Positions 54,182 through 63,213 are shown, counted from the stretch's first letter. The stretch: 64,000 nt of DNA from Candidatus Tabaqchalia intestinavium (GCA_904420005.1 CAJFTT010000021.1:1-64000); one strand, 5' to 3'. A program made the numbers and translations. Notes: generated by a model not told the origin, from the sequence alone.

Positions 54182-54241
54182 GGGAAAAACCTCACAATGC
54201 AGAAAATTTTCAGGCTTGTGAGAAGCGCGGCCCGCGCCAAA

Positions 54242-54281
54242 AAACAAAACCGCCCTGTCTGCCGCAGCAAACAGGGCGGAT
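54242..54281 (-). terminator. Riboswitch-controlled terminator before ribU
   Basis: CCGCCCTGT pairs with ACAGGGCGG (54250-54279), followed on the minus strand by TTTTGTTTTTTG. It is the expression platform of the FMN riboswitch. Confidence 0.92.
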
Positions 54282-54302
54282 CTTCCTCGCAAGAAGCCGC
54301 TG

Positions 54303-54440
54303 AACCTTCTTCCATCCGGACTCACGCACGTCGTGCGGTCACCGTCGGTCCTGGATTCCAACCAGCGTCAGCTTTCGCTCGCGGACTCGTCGCTCAAGGC
54401 GCTTCACCGCCGGTGGGGAATTGCACCCCGCCCTGAATTG
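54303..54440 (-). promoter_or_regulatory. FMN riboswitch (RFN element)
   Basis: Minus-strand conserved blocks in order: AGGGCGGGGTGCAATTCC, CACCGGCGGT, GAGTCCGCGAGCG, GACGGTGACCG and GAGTCCGGATGGAAGAAG. With FMN bound the terminator forms and ribU is off. Confidence 0.97.
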
Positions 54441-54445
54441 AGTCC

Positions 54446-54474
54446 AGTATACGCCGTGCGCGCAGATTTGTCAA
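54446..54474 (-). promoter_or_regulatory. Promoter of ribU
   Basis: Minus strand TTGACA (54469-54474), 17 nt, TATACT (54446-54451). Confidence 0.9.
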
Positions 54475-54904
54475 CAGCAAATCCGAAGAGCGCCGACGCC
54501 GCGCCGGCCAATCGGGGGACTGGCGAGCGCCGCCCCAGGCCGCACGGCCAGGCGCGGCCGAATGCCGCGGGGCTCAAAGCTGGCGCTGCCGGATCAGGCA
54601 CGGCCAGCCTCGCCCGAAAACCGTATCCATGCAGGCGCGGAGCGGGTTAGAAAAAGATCGGGCAAAATCGCGGCCTGCCGACCGCATCCATGCAGGAAAA
54701 GCGGGGGACGCGCGGGCCGGCGCGGCCCCGCCGGAGAACGGCCGCACAGGCGGGATGGGCGCGGCCCCGCCGGAGAACGGCCACGCGGGCGGGATGGGCG
54801 CCCCATTGTCGGCCGCTCCCCGGTCTTATCCGCAACGGCCGCGCAGGCAAAAGCCGGCCCTTTTCGCCGCGCGCCGCCGGCCTTGTCAACCGGCCGGCGG
54901 CCTG
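54475..54904. other. Intergenic, 430 nt, repeat-bearing (cluster g and 39-nt tandem)
   Basis: No gene recognised. ATCCATGCAGG occurs at 54625 and 54686 (61 nt apart, preceded by ACCGTATCC-type sequence in both). A separate 39-nt tandem duplication follows at 54721-54798. Confidence 0.6.
54721..54798. repeat. 39-nt tandem repeat, two copies
   Basis: Units 54721-54759 and 54760-54798, starting CGCGGCCCCGCCGGAGAACG, differ at three positions. 39 nt is 13 codons, but the frame is not part of a recognisable gene. Confidence 0.8.
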
Positions 54905-56899
54905 TCAGCCGCGCGGCTCGCGGTTGATCAGGCTGCGGCTGCCCCAATAGGTCATGGCAAAATACGCGCCGTAGATCACCACGAGGAAAAACGCAGTGGC
55001 AACAAGGCTGGGAGCAATCTCCACCTGCCCGAATTCCAAAATGGCTTTGTGCGCGGCGGCCAGCCCCGCGACCGAATGCACCACAGCGAGCGCCAGCGGC
55101 AGCAGGAAATACGCGAGAATCTGGCGCAGCAGCGCACGGTTGCGCATTTTCCGGTCGGCGCCGAGCTTGCGCAGCAGGTCGTAGCGCGCCTGGTTGTCGG
55201 CCGTCTCGGACAGCTGCTGCACCGCCAGAACGGCTGCGCTGGCGATCATGAACACAAAGCCCAGGTAAATGGCGAGAAAGGCCACCATCGCTTTGTCGGA
55301 AAGCGCGTCGGCATAGATGTCCTGCTTGCTGTCACAGCGCAGGAACGCGCAGTCCACCGTCGTTTCCTGGTAACGGTCCAGCGCGCGCTGCACGCCGGCG
55401 GCCGCAGCCTCATCCGTACACTGGAGATTGAGCATCTGCTGGCGCACCTGCAACCCCTGCGTGCGCGCGTCCTCAACGACAAACACGATGCCGCCGAAAT
55501 ACATGTTCGTGAAAGCAAGCGGCTCCACTGTCCCGGAGGGGCGCAGCGCCGTCTCGCCCAGCGACACGGAAAGGTTCTGGTCCCGGAATTGCGAAGCGAA
55601 GGCACGCAGCGTTTCATCCTGGAAAACGATGTGATATTCCCCCGCTTCCAGCGGCTGGGCTTCCTTTCCCTGCAGCGCGCACAGCGCTTCATATTCCGAA
55701 ACGCCCAGAAAATACAGCGGCGACCCGCTGACATCGGTGGACAGAATGGAAAAATCAAGATCGTAATCCCCATAGCGCCCGCCCTGCGCGTCCAACACGT
55801 GCAGCGCGCATTCCGCATGGCGCGCAATCCCCGGATCGCTCCGCAGGCTGTCCGGCAGGTTCTCCCAGATGGGCGCGGCATCGTCTTTTCCTTCGCGATA
55901 AAACGCGTTCAGCGTCAGGTCATAGGGCGCAGACTGCCGCAGGTGCTCCGACAGGATGTCCTGCGCGCTGTAGCCCGTGGAGAAAATCACAATCACGACC
56001 AGCAGCGTCAGGCACACCACCGACAGGGAGACGAAATTGGTATTGATCCGGCTGCTCAGCTGCCGCAGCACAAACAGATTGAGTCCCTTGTAATACAGTT
56101 TCTTCCGCCGCTGGATCAGGTGAAGCAGCAGGCCGGACAGCGAAAAGAAGAACAGCAGCGTTCCCGCCGCGCCAAGCACGAGCGAGAGCGTCGTCTGCGC
56201 GTCCACCTCGAGCAGCGAATTGCGCAGAATCAGCGTATACGCGCCGGCCAGCAGCGCGAGCGACAGCGCGAACAGGGCCGCGCACAGCGGCAGACTGCGC
56301 AGGCGCGGCGTCTCGTTCTTGCGCCCGCCGGAGAGCAGGTCGATCAGGCGCACCTTCCCCACCACCAGGGTGTTAAACACCGCCACCACGACGAACACAA
56401 CCGCAAAATAGACGATGCTTTTGCCCGCCGCAGGCAGAGAGAACAGAAATTTATATCCCGTCAGGTCGGCTTCAAACAGGTTGGCCGTGAAAACCGACAT
56501 AAACAGCGAGCCAAAGACGCCGAGCAGCAGCCCCGCGCCGAGCGCCGCCAACGCCAGCAGCGAAGTTTCCAGCAGCAGGACAAGCGAAACCCGCGCGCGC
56601 GTCATGCCGAGCGTGAGATACACGCCGAGCTCTTTTTTCCGCCGCCGGAGGAAGAAGCCGTTGGCATAGACGATCAGAAAGCCAAGGATCACAGCGACGA
56701 ACAGCGAGATATATTGCAGCAGCTCGCCGATGGCCGTCATCGCCTGGTCGGCGCTCTCCGTGATGTGCATGATCTCCCGCTGGGTGTAAATCGAGCCGAA
56801 CATATAAAACACGCTCACGCCCAGCGTCAGGGTGAGAAAATAAATCGCATAGTCGCGCAGGCTCTTGCAGAGATTTTTGAACGCGAGCTTAATCAGCAT
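54905..56899 (-). CDS. BceB-like FtsX-family ABC permease
   Basis: 664 residues from the ATG at 56899 with GGGAGG upstream; the first 11 nt overlap the ATPase gene. Ten membrane helices in the BceB arrangement: [21 protein letters not shown] at the start, FtsX domain with RRRKKELGVYLTLGMTR, then a large outside domain of about 200 residues between helices 7 and 8 (YDLTLNAFYREGKDD onward), and a second FtsX region (DNQARYDLLRKLGADRKMRN). These permeases sense and resist cell-wall-active peptides together with an adjacent two-component system. Confidence 0.94.
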   Translation of the reverse strand: MLIKLAFKNLCKSLRDYAIYFLTLTLGVSVFYMFGSIYTQREIMHITESADQAMTAIGELLQYISLFVAVILGFLIVYANGFFLRRRKKELGVYLTLGMTRARVSLVLLLETSLLALAALGAGLLLGVFGSLFMSVFTANLFEADLTGYKFLFSLPAAGKSIVYFAVVFVVVAVFNTLVVGKVRLIDLLSGGRKNETPRLRSLPLCAALFALSLALLAGAYTLILRNSLLEVDAQTTLSLVLGAAGTLLFFFSLSGLLLHLIQRRKKLYYKGLNLFVLRQLSSRINTNFVSLSVVCLTLLVVIVIFSTGYSAQDILSEHLRQSAPYDLTLNAFYREGKDDAAPIWENLPDSLRSDPGIARHAECALHVLDAQGGRYGDYDLDFSILSTDVSGSPLYFLGVSEYEALCALQGKEAQPLEAGEYHIVFQDETLRAFASQFRDQNLSVSLGETALRPSGTVEPLAFTNMYFGGIVFVVEDARTQGLQVRQQMLNLQCTDEAAAAGVQRALDRYQETTVDCAFLRCDSKQDIYADALSDKAMVAFLAIYLGFVFMIASAAVLAVQQLSETADNQARYDLLRKLGADRKMRNRALLRQILAYFLLPLALAVVHSVAGLAAAHKAILEFGQVEIAPSLVATAFFLVVIYGAYFAMTYWGSRSLINREPRG

Positions 56900-57653
56900 G
56901 CAGATCGCCTCCCAACAGCGCGACGACCTCCATGATCCGGTCGAAAAATTCCCGCCGGCTCTGCTCGCCGCGCAGCAGCTGTGTGAAGATCTTGCCGTCC
57001 TTGATAAACAGGATCCGCCTGCAATAGCTCGCGGTGAAAGCGTCGTGCGTGACCATGAGGATGGTCGCGTGCATCTGCTCGTTGAGCGTGCGGAAGCTCT
57101 GCATAAGCAGGCGGGCGGACTTGGAATCCAGCGCGCCGGTCGGCTCGTCCGCCAGCACAAGGCTGGGGTTCGTGACGATGGCACGGGCGGCGGCCACCCG
57201 CTGCTGCTGTCCGCCGGAGAGCTGATAGGGATATTTCTCCAGCACCTCCCCGATGTCGAGCAGCGACGCGACTTTCCGCACGCGCGGTTCAATCTCCCCG
57301 GCGGGCGTGCCGAGGATCGTCAGCGCGAGGGCGATGTTCTCAAACGCCGTCAGCGTGTCCAGAAGATTGAAATCCTGGAAAATAAACCCCAGCTTCTCCC
57401 GGCGGAACCGGGCGAGCGCCGTCGGCTTCATGGCCGTGACGTCGCTGCCGTCGATGAAAATATGCCCCGCGGTGGCGGAGTCGATGGTCGAGACGCAATT
57501 GAGCAGCGTGGTTTTCCCGCTGCCGGACGCGCCCATGATGCCCATAAACTCCCCCTGGCCGACCGAGAAGCTCACGCCGTCGACGGCTTTGGTAACGTTG
57601 CCCCGCGCGCCGTAATATTTCTCGAGATTCTCCACCTGCAAGACTTCCTGCAT
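56889..57653 (-). CDS. BceA-like ABC transporter ATPase
   Basis: 254 residues from the ATG at 57653 (GGAGGG 6 nt upstream). Walker [13 protein letters not shown]-loop [11 protein letters not shown], signature QLSGGQQQR, Walker [13 protein letters not shown], switch His in VTHDAFT. This is the LolD/MacB-type subfamily that goes with FtsX-like permeases. Confidence 0.95.
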   Translation of the reverse strand: MQEVLQVENLEKYYGARGNVTKAVDGVSFSVGQGEFMGIMGASGSGKTTLLNCVSTIDSATAGHIFIDGSDVTAMKPTALARFRREKLGFIFQDFNLLDTLTAFENIALALTILGTPAGEIEPRVRKVASLLDIGEVLEKYPYQLSGGQQQRVAAARAIVTNPSLVLADEPTGALDSKSARLLMQSFRTLNEQMHATILMVTHDAFTASYCRRILFIKDGKIFTQLLRGEQSRREFFDRIMEVVALLGGDLHAD

Positions 57654-58304
57654 AAAATTCCCTCCTGACGCCCTCGCGCAGCCGGGACGCTGCGCGGACG
57701 GTATTCCCCGCCGGACCGCCGCAAGCGCGCGGCGGCCGCCTTCTTCCCGGCGCGGGCCCGCCGTCGCGCAACGAAGCAGGCCCGCCCCACGGGGTACCCC
57801 CAGTATAAAATAATTCGCCTGCCGCAGCCATGCATTTGGCTGACGGCAAACGAACAGTTTTGTCACCCAGACGCTGGGGCCGCGGCAGATCGGACGGCCG
57901 CTCGCCCCGGCGCACCCGGCGGCGCGCCTCTCCGGCGCCGCTTTCCCTCCGCCGCGGGGGCCGGATCTGTATGCGCAAGGCCCGGCCGCAGCGGCACAAG
58001 TCAAGTTTTTCCCGGGGCGGCCGATTTTATGTCTTTCCGCTCCATCCTGTACAGGCATCCGCGACCCGCAGCGGCGAGCGCCGCCCTGCCGCGCCGTCAG
58101 GCGACGCGGGGCCGGCGCTCGGGGTCGCTTCCTGCGCGGCGTCGCTTTCCCCGGCTCGGGGCGTTCTTGCATCTCGTAGGATTTGAAATAGGTCCTGAAC
58201 GCGCGCCCGCCGCGGTTGGAGCGTCTCCCCTGCCCGCGCCGCGCCAATTGAATTTTCCATATTACTTGAACATCGTGGTTCGCATTTCCTCGGCCCGCGC
58301 CGCG
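57654..58304. other. Intergenic between the BceAB and BceRS genes
   Basis: 650 nt without a recognisable gene. A -10-like TATACT on the minus strand near 57801-57806 probably starts bceA transcription, without a good -35, as is usual for activated promoters. Upstream at 57841-57865 lies TGAC-N3-AAAC-N5-GTTTTGTCA, an imperfect dyad in the right place for the response regulator. Confidence 0.4.
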
Positions 58305-59318
58305 TCAGTCCTGCAGAAGCGACCGGCTGTCCTTGGGGAACGCGATGGTCATCGTCGTCCCCTCTCCCGGCGTCGAGGCGGCGGTCAGCTGCAGATGCAG
58401 CTTCCGGCAGAGCCGACTGCAAAGGTACAGGCCGATCCCCGTGGATTTCCCGCGGCGCCGGCCGTTTTCGCCGGTGAAGCCCTTATCAAACACGCGCGGC
58501 AGATCTTCCGGCGGGATACCGGCGCCGTTATCGCGCAGCTGCAGCAGCACCGCATCCCCGCTCTCCCGCGCGCAGAAAGTCAGCCGCGGCGTGCCAGCGG
58601 TATACTGCAGGCTGTTGGCGATCAGCTGCCCGAGGATGAAATCCAACCATTTGGGGTCGCAGTACACCGTCTGCTCCAGCCCGTCAAACTGCAGCTGCGT
58701 GTTGCGCGCGATGAGCGAGCGCGCGTGCTTTTTCACCGCCGCCTTGACGAGCGTGTCGAGCCGCAGCTCCCGCACGCTGTAATCCTGCTCCACATGCACG
58801 CTGCGCGCGTAATACAGCGCCTGCTCGACGTAGCGCTCAATCCGTTCCAGCTCTTCGCGAAGGCTGTCGGCCAGTTCGCCGGGATGATTCTCGCACAGCA
58901 AATCCGCGCAGGCGATGGGGATCTTGACTTCATGAATCCACGCCTCGATATATTCGTGATATTCCGCCTGGCGCTGCCGCAGCGCGGCAAGCTCGTCCTG
59001 TGCGGCCTTGCCCGTCTGGCGCAGCACGTCGCAGAGGATCTCCCCTTCGGCGAAATCGGGCGTTTCCAGCACCAGCGCGAGATATTGTTTCTGATCCAGG
59101 CGCTCCAAAGACGCGGCCAGCGCGCGGTAAAACCGGCGCTTGCGGAAAAACTCGGCCATGAGCCCAGCCGCGGAGACAGCCAGCAGGCAGGCGCCGAAAA
59201 ACGCGACGCCCGCCGCCGGAAAATGCAGGCCGATCAGCAGCGCCACAAGCAGCGCGACCATCCCTGCCTGGCAAAGGAGGAACGTCCATTTATCTTTCAG
59301 AAACGCACGCAATCTCAT
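58305..59318 (-). CDS. BceS-like intramembrane-sensing histidine kinase
   Basis: 337 residues from the ATG at 59318, overlapping the regulator stop by 4 nt (ATGA). Two membrane helices with almost no outside loop (FLLCQAGMVALLVALLIGL and AFFGACLLAVSAAGLMAEF), no large sensor domain. The phosphorylated His is in EAWIHEVKIPIA near residue 127. ATP-binding boxes are QLIANSLQYT, DNGAGIPPEDL and STGIGLYLC. This class relies on the BceAB transporter to sense peptides. Confidence 0.94.
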   Translation of the reverse strand: MRLRAFLKDKWTFLLCQAGMVALLVALLIGLHFPAAGVAFFGACLLAVSAAGLMAEFFRKRRFYRALAASLERLDQKQYLALVLETPDFAEGEILCDVLRQTGKAAQDELAALRQRQAEYHEYIEAWIHEVKIPIACADLLCENHPGELADSLREELERIERYVEQALYYARSVHVEQDYSVRELRLDTLVKAAVKKHARSLIARNTQLQFDGLEQTVYCDPKWLDFILGQLIANSLQYTAGTPRLTFCARESGDAVLLQLRDNGAGIPPEDLPRVFDKGFTGENGRRRGKSTGIGLYLCSRLCRKLHLQLTAASTPGEGTTMTIAFPKDSRSLLQD

Positions 59319-59983
59319 ATTTGATACCCCTGTCCGCGTTTGGTCGTGATGAAATCCGCCGCGCCGATCTCCTCCAGCTTGCGGCGCAGGCGGTTGACGT
59401 TGACGGTCAGCGTATTGTCGTCGACGAACACGTCCGATTGCCACAGCGCCTGCATCAGCTCGTCCCGGGAGACAATCCGCCCCGCATGACGCAGCAGATA
59501 GGAGAGGATCTTCTGCTCGTTCTTGGTCAATTCCGTCTCGCGTCCCGCATAGGCCGCTCTGCCCTGCGCGGCGTGCAGCGTCACGCCCTTATACTGCGCA
59601 CGGTCGGCGTCCGGTTTGCCCGCGCGCTTGAGCACAGCGGCGATGTGCGCGAGCAGGATCTGCGGGTGATAGGGCTTCACGATGAAGTCGTCCGCACCCA
59701 GCTGCATGCTCATCAGCTCGTCGAGCTCCGTGCTGCGGCTGGTGACGACGAGCACCGGGACATCCGAATGCCGGCGGATCTCCCGGCAGACGCCATACCC
59801 GTCCTCGCCGGGCAGGTTGACGTCCAGCAGGATCAGATCCGCCCCCGCTGCCAGCGCGCGGCGCGCCGTGTCCTCGAATTCCTCCTCAAACGTGCATCGA
59901 TAGCCCTCCCGCTCGAGCAGCTTCACCAGCTCGCCGCGCAACTTGCCGTCATCCTCGATGAGATGAATATGCATGCCCTGCAT
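59315..59983 (-). CDS. BceR-like OmpR family response regulator
   Basis: 222 residues. Receiver domain with phospho-acceptor Asp in LILLDVNLPGEDG near residue 53 and Lys in DDFIVKPY. OmpR-type winged helix (LTKNEQKILSYLLRHAGRIVSRDELMQALW ... VNVNRLRRKLEE). With the kinase encoded next it should activate the bceAB-like genes. An alternative start is the fourth codon (MHIHLIEDD). Confidence 0.95.
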   Translation of the reverse strand: MQGMHIHLIEDDGKLRGELVKLLEREGYRCTFEEEFEDTARRALAAGADLILLDVNLPGEDGYGVCREIRRHSDVPVLVVTSRSTELDELMSMQLGADDFIVKPYHPQILLAHIAAVLKRAGKPDADRAQYKGVTLHAAQGRAAYAGRETELTKNEQKILSYLLRHAGRIVSRDELMQALWQSDVFVDDNTLTVNVNRLRRKLEEIGAADFITTKRGQGYQI

Positions 59984-60334
59984 GGCCTCCTTTTTCCGTT
60001 GTCTGCCGCGGGCGGGTCCCCGTCACGGCCCCCACCGCGCAGCGCACGCCCGGGAGGCCGGCTGCGGCGCAATCGGCCCTTCGTTTCACGCCGCGCCGCC
60101 CGTTTCCGAAGCGCGCCGCCGGTCCCGCCCCCGCCGCCAGCGCTCTTTTGTGCTTATTATACCACACGCCGCGCCGCCCGCCAACCGTTGCGAACCGAAG
60201 TCGCCGGCAAACGGCGGGACCGGCCAAATGCCGGAGGGTCAGCCCCGCTGTCTCCCGGAAGGGAGCAAGCTGCAAACTGGAACAGCCGCGCATCGGCCCG
60301 GCCCCCGCCCAAGCCCAGGCGCTTTTCTGCATAT
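59984..60334. other. Intergenic upstream of the response regulator
   Basis: No gene recognised. The regulator promoter is on the minus strand: TTGGCG (60179-60184), 17 nt, TATAAT (60156-60161). Confidence 0.65.
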
Positions 60335-60370
60335 AAAAAGCAGGAGGACGAAACGCCGTCCCCCTGCTCG
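60335..60370 (-). terminator. Terminator of the 60.4-61.1 kb secreted protein
   Basis: AGCAGG...GGACG pairs with CGTCC...CCTGCT; TTTTTATATG follows on the minus strand. Confidence 0.85.
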
Positions 60371-60399
60371 TGTCCTATGGAATTGCGCCGTGTGGGATT

Positions 60400-61104
60400 T
60401 CACTGCACCAGGACGACCGAATCACGCAGCATCTGCGCATCAAGCCCAAACTGGCCGTTCATCTCTTCGATCAGATCAATGGTAAATGTAATCGATTCCT
60501 CCACATCCATCCCCTGGCTGAGGCAAACCGGTATCGTAGAGGAAAACACATACCGATTCGTGAAATCGGCGATTTCGCTTTCAAAACCGATGACGTTCTG
60601 CACACCCTTGCTCTTGAGCAGCGTGGCGAGATTGTCGGCCTGGGCGCCGCCCTCCGCGCTGCCGTTGGCCGCCAGAATCACCAGCTTCACATGAGACAGC
60701 GCATTGTCCGGCAGCGCTTCGATCTCGCTGAACAGGAGCATATCCTGCAGGTTCTGAGAAGCCCCGTTCAATGCCAACAACGATGTCTGAAAATCCAGCT
60801 CCCAGGCGGAATACCGGAGAAGCACCCAATAAGAAGAATTCTGCAGATCTTCCAGCAGCGCCGTCTTAGTCGTAGTGGTCATCGCATTAATTTCGGAACA
60901 GCCGAGGTTGTCTGAATTAAGGTTCGCAAATGAGTTATATACCATGTCTGCGTTGTTTTGTCCCAGTCCGCTGACACAGGCGCTGTAATCATTCCACGTG
61001 AACAGGAATTCCTTCTCGTCCTCCGCTGCAGCGGCCGGCACCGCCGCGATTCCCACCGCCAGGGCTGCCGCCATGACGACCGACAGGATCTTTTTCTTCA
61101 GCAT
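60400..61104 (-). CDS. Secreted protein with CHAT/caspase-like features
   Basis: 234 residues with a clear signal peptide (MLKKKILSVVMAAALAVGIAA, cleavage near AAA-AED). The middle and end recall the CHAT caspase fold: SHVKLVILAANGSAEGG at the place of the usual strand leading to the catalytic Cys, then ATLLKSKGVQNVIGFESEIADFTN and VCLSQGMDVEES. The cysteine is not there (Ala-Asn instead) and no partner His-Gly is evident, so if the fold is right the protein is not a protease. It could bind peptides outside the cell. Single gene with own promoter and terminator. Confidence 0.55.
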   Translation of the reverse strand: MLKKKILSVVMAAALAVGIAAVPAAAAEDEKEFLFTWNDYSACVSGLGQNNADMVYNSFANLNSDNLGCSEINAMTTTTKTALLEDLQNSSYWVLLRYSAWELDFQTSLLALNGASQNLQDMLLFSEIEALPDNALSHVKLVILAANGSAEGGAQADNLATLLKSKGVQNVIGFESEIADFTNRYVFSSTIPVCLSQGMDVEESITFTIDLIEEMNGQFGLDAQMLRDSVVLVQ

Positions 61105-61147
61105 ATCCTTTTCTCCTTTTCATGAAATCCGCTCGAGCTTTATCCAT

Positions 61148-61176
61148 ATATTACCATTTTAGGTATTTTTTGTCAA
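61148..61176 (-). promoter_or_regulatory. Promoter of the secreted CHAT-like protein
   Basis: Minus strand TTGACA (61171-61176), 17 nt, TAATAT (61148-61153). Confidence 0.85.
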
Positions 61177-61310
61177 TTGCGATCTTGTACCAAAAATTCG
61201 ATGGAATTTTGGTGAAAACGCTAAATATAGCAGATATGAATCAGAACAGATTGTTCTATTTTGCCAATTTCCGACCTGTTGCCTGCCGTCTTGCGGCGCC
61301 CTATATACAA

Positions 61311-61353
61311 AAGAAAGCGGACGCTGGAAAACCAACGTCCGCTCTCTTTCTCT
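61311..61353 (-). terminator. Terminator of trpB2
   Basis: AGCGGACG pairs with CGTCCGCT around GG/CC, followed by TTCTTTTG on the minus strand, about 20 nt behind the stop. Confidence 0.88.
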
Positions 61354-61371
61354 TCCCCGTTGCCTGCGGTT

Positions 61372-62751
61372 TCATTCCTGGATACCGGGAATCTTCGGGA
61401 GCGAATCAAAGCCTTTTTGCAGCTCTTCGTCCGAGGGGATATGGTCGACCATACGCTTCTCCAGATAAGCGGAATACGCCGTCATATCGAAATATCCCGT
61501 CCCCGTCAGGCCGAACAGGATGGTCTTGGCTTCGCCCGTCTCGCGGCAGCGCAGCGCCTCATCGATCGCGGTGCGGATGGCGTGCGCGGATTCCGGGGCC
61601 GGCAGGATGGTTTCCTGCTTGGCGAACAGCACCGCCGCCTCAAATACGCGCGTCTGCTCGACGGAAACGGCCTCCATATAGCCGTCGTGATACAGCTTCG
61701 ACAGGACGGGAGACATGCCGTGATACCGCAGGCCGCCCGCGTGGTTGGGGGACGGCATGAAGCCGGAACCGAGGGTATACATCTTGGCCATCGGGGTGAT
61801 CTTCGCGGTGTCGCAGAAATCATAGGCATAGCGGCCGCGCGTGAAGGACGGGCAGGACGCCGGCTCGACGGCGATGATGCGGGGATCGGCTTTGCCGGTG
61901 AGCTTGTCGCGCATGAAGGGAGCGATAAGGCCGCCGAGGTTGGAGCCGCCGCCCGCGCAGCCGATGATGATGTCGGGGTATTCGTCGATCATTTCCATCG
62001 CGGTCATGGATTCCAGGCCGATTACCGACTGGTGCAGCAGGACCTGGTTGAGCACCGAGCCGAGCACGTAGCGGCAGCCCGGCGTCGTGACGGCCTTCTC
62101 CACCGCTTCCGAAATCGCGCAGCCCAGGCTGCCGCCCGTCTCGGGATTCTCCGCGAGGATCTTGCGGCCGGCTTCGGTGGTGTTGCTGGGGCTGGGAATG
62201 ACGTCGGCGCCGAACGTCTGGATCACCGCCTTGCGGAAGGGCTTCTGCTCGTAGGAAACCTTCACCATATACACCGTCAGCGGCAGGCCGAAGAAGGAGC
62301 AGGCCTCCGCCAGCGCGGTGCCCCACTGTCCGGCGCCCGTTTCCGTCGTCAGGCTGGTCAGGCCCTGCTCCTTGGCGTAATAGGCCTGCGCCACGGCGGA
62401 GTTGAGCTTATGGCTGCCGGAAGTATTGTTGCCCTCGAACTTGTAATAGATCTTCGCCGGGGTATCCAGCGCCTTCTCGAGATTATAGGCCCGGATGAGC
62501 GGCGACGGACGGTACATTTTGTAAAATTCCAGTATTTCCTCGGGAATGTCGACAAAGCGCGTCTCGTTGTCCATCTCCTGATGCGCCAGCTTCTCGCAGA
62601 AAACGGGATACAGATCCGCTTCCACCGCCGGCTTGCCCGTGGCGGGATTGATCATCGGATCGGGCAGCTGCTTCATGTCGGCGCGCAGGTTGTACCATTG
62701 CCGCGGAATCTGGTCTTCGGTGAGGTAAATTCTGTGGGGAATGTTTTTCAT
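61372..62751 (-). CDS. trpB: Tryptophan synthase beta chain, TrpB2 type
   Basis: 459 residues, longer than the usual 400-residue TrpB1, with the TrpB2 N-terminal extension (MKNIPHRIYLTEDQIPRQWYNL). The PLP lysine is in NTSGSHKLNSA near residue 114, the catalytic Glu in TTETGAGQWGTA, and the phosphate loop is GCAGGGSNLGG. It joins indole to serine. No trpA or other trp biosynthesis gene is beside it, so indole salvage is likely. A Trp T-box controls it. Confidence 0.96.
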   Translation of the reverse strand: MKNIPHRIYLTEDQIPRQWYNLRADMKQLPDPMINPATGKPAVEADLYPVFCEKLAHQEMDNETRFVDIPEEILEFYKMYRPSPLIRAYNLEKALDTPAKIYYKFEGNNTSGSHKLNSAVAQAYYAKEQGLTSLTTETGAGQWGTALAEACSFFGLPLTVYMVKVSYEQKPFRKAVIQTFGADVIPSPSNTTEAGRKILAENPETGGSLGCAISEAVEKAVTTPGCRYVLGSVLNQVLLHQSVIGLESMTAMEMIDEYPDIIIGCAGGGSNLGGLIAPFMRDKLTGKADPRIIAVEPASCPSFTRGRYAYDFCDTAKITPMAKMYTLGSGFMPSPNHAGGLRYHGMSPVLSKLYHDGYMEAVSVEQTRVFEAAVLFAKQETILPAPESAHAIRTAIDEALRCRETGEAKTILFGLTGTGYFDMTAYSAYLEKRMVDHIPSDEELQKGFDSLPKIPGIQE

Positions 62752-62861
62752 GGGGATCCGCCTCTCTTTTTTGAAATTTTATCGCCAATTCCCGCAGCAA
62801 ACGGAAATCTTTGAACGCCCTGCCCGCGCGCGGCCGTCGTGGATTTCGCAGCGCTTCGCCA

Positions 62862-63165
62862 AAAACAAAAAAGCCCTTGTCTCAGTTTCCACTGGGACAA
62901 GGGCTGTCGTTCAGCTCCTGCGGTACCACCCAAATTGACGCGCCCCTTTCCGGACGCATCCGCTCCGCTCCGCGCACCATCATGCGCGCTTCCTTGGTAA
63001 CGGGTGAAGCTCCCGTCGGGCACTACTGCGCATTCCTGCGGTTCGTCCCGCCCTCCTGAGTCCATTCAGCCGCCCCGCCCCGCTGCCTCGCACCAACCGG
63101 CAGTTCTCTGAACCGGGCAAACAGGAAGCTTACTCTTCTCAGTCATCGGTTTTGTTTGATTGGGC
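62862..63165 (-). promoter_or_regulatory. T-box leader, tryptophan specific, of trpB2
   Basis: T-box GGGTGGTACCGCA at 62919-62931, terminator AGCCCTTGTC/GACAAGGGCT (62872-62905) followed by TTTTTTGTTTTTG. The specifier loop reads GCTGAATGGACTCAG, giving TGG (Trp). Layout and several blocks (CGTTACCAAGGNAGCGCGCATGA) match the T-box of the ABC transporter at 46.3 kb. Confidence 0.95.
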
Positions 63166-63167
63166 TT

Positions 63168-63196
63168 ATTATAACGTCGTTTTCGCCCCTTGTCAA
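63168..63196 (-). promoter_or_regulatory. Promoter of the trpB2 T-box unit
   Basis: Minus strand TTGACA (63191-63196), 17 nt, TATAAT (63168-63173). Confidence 0.93.
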
Positions 63197-63213
63197 GAGT
63201 TTATTTTCAAAAA

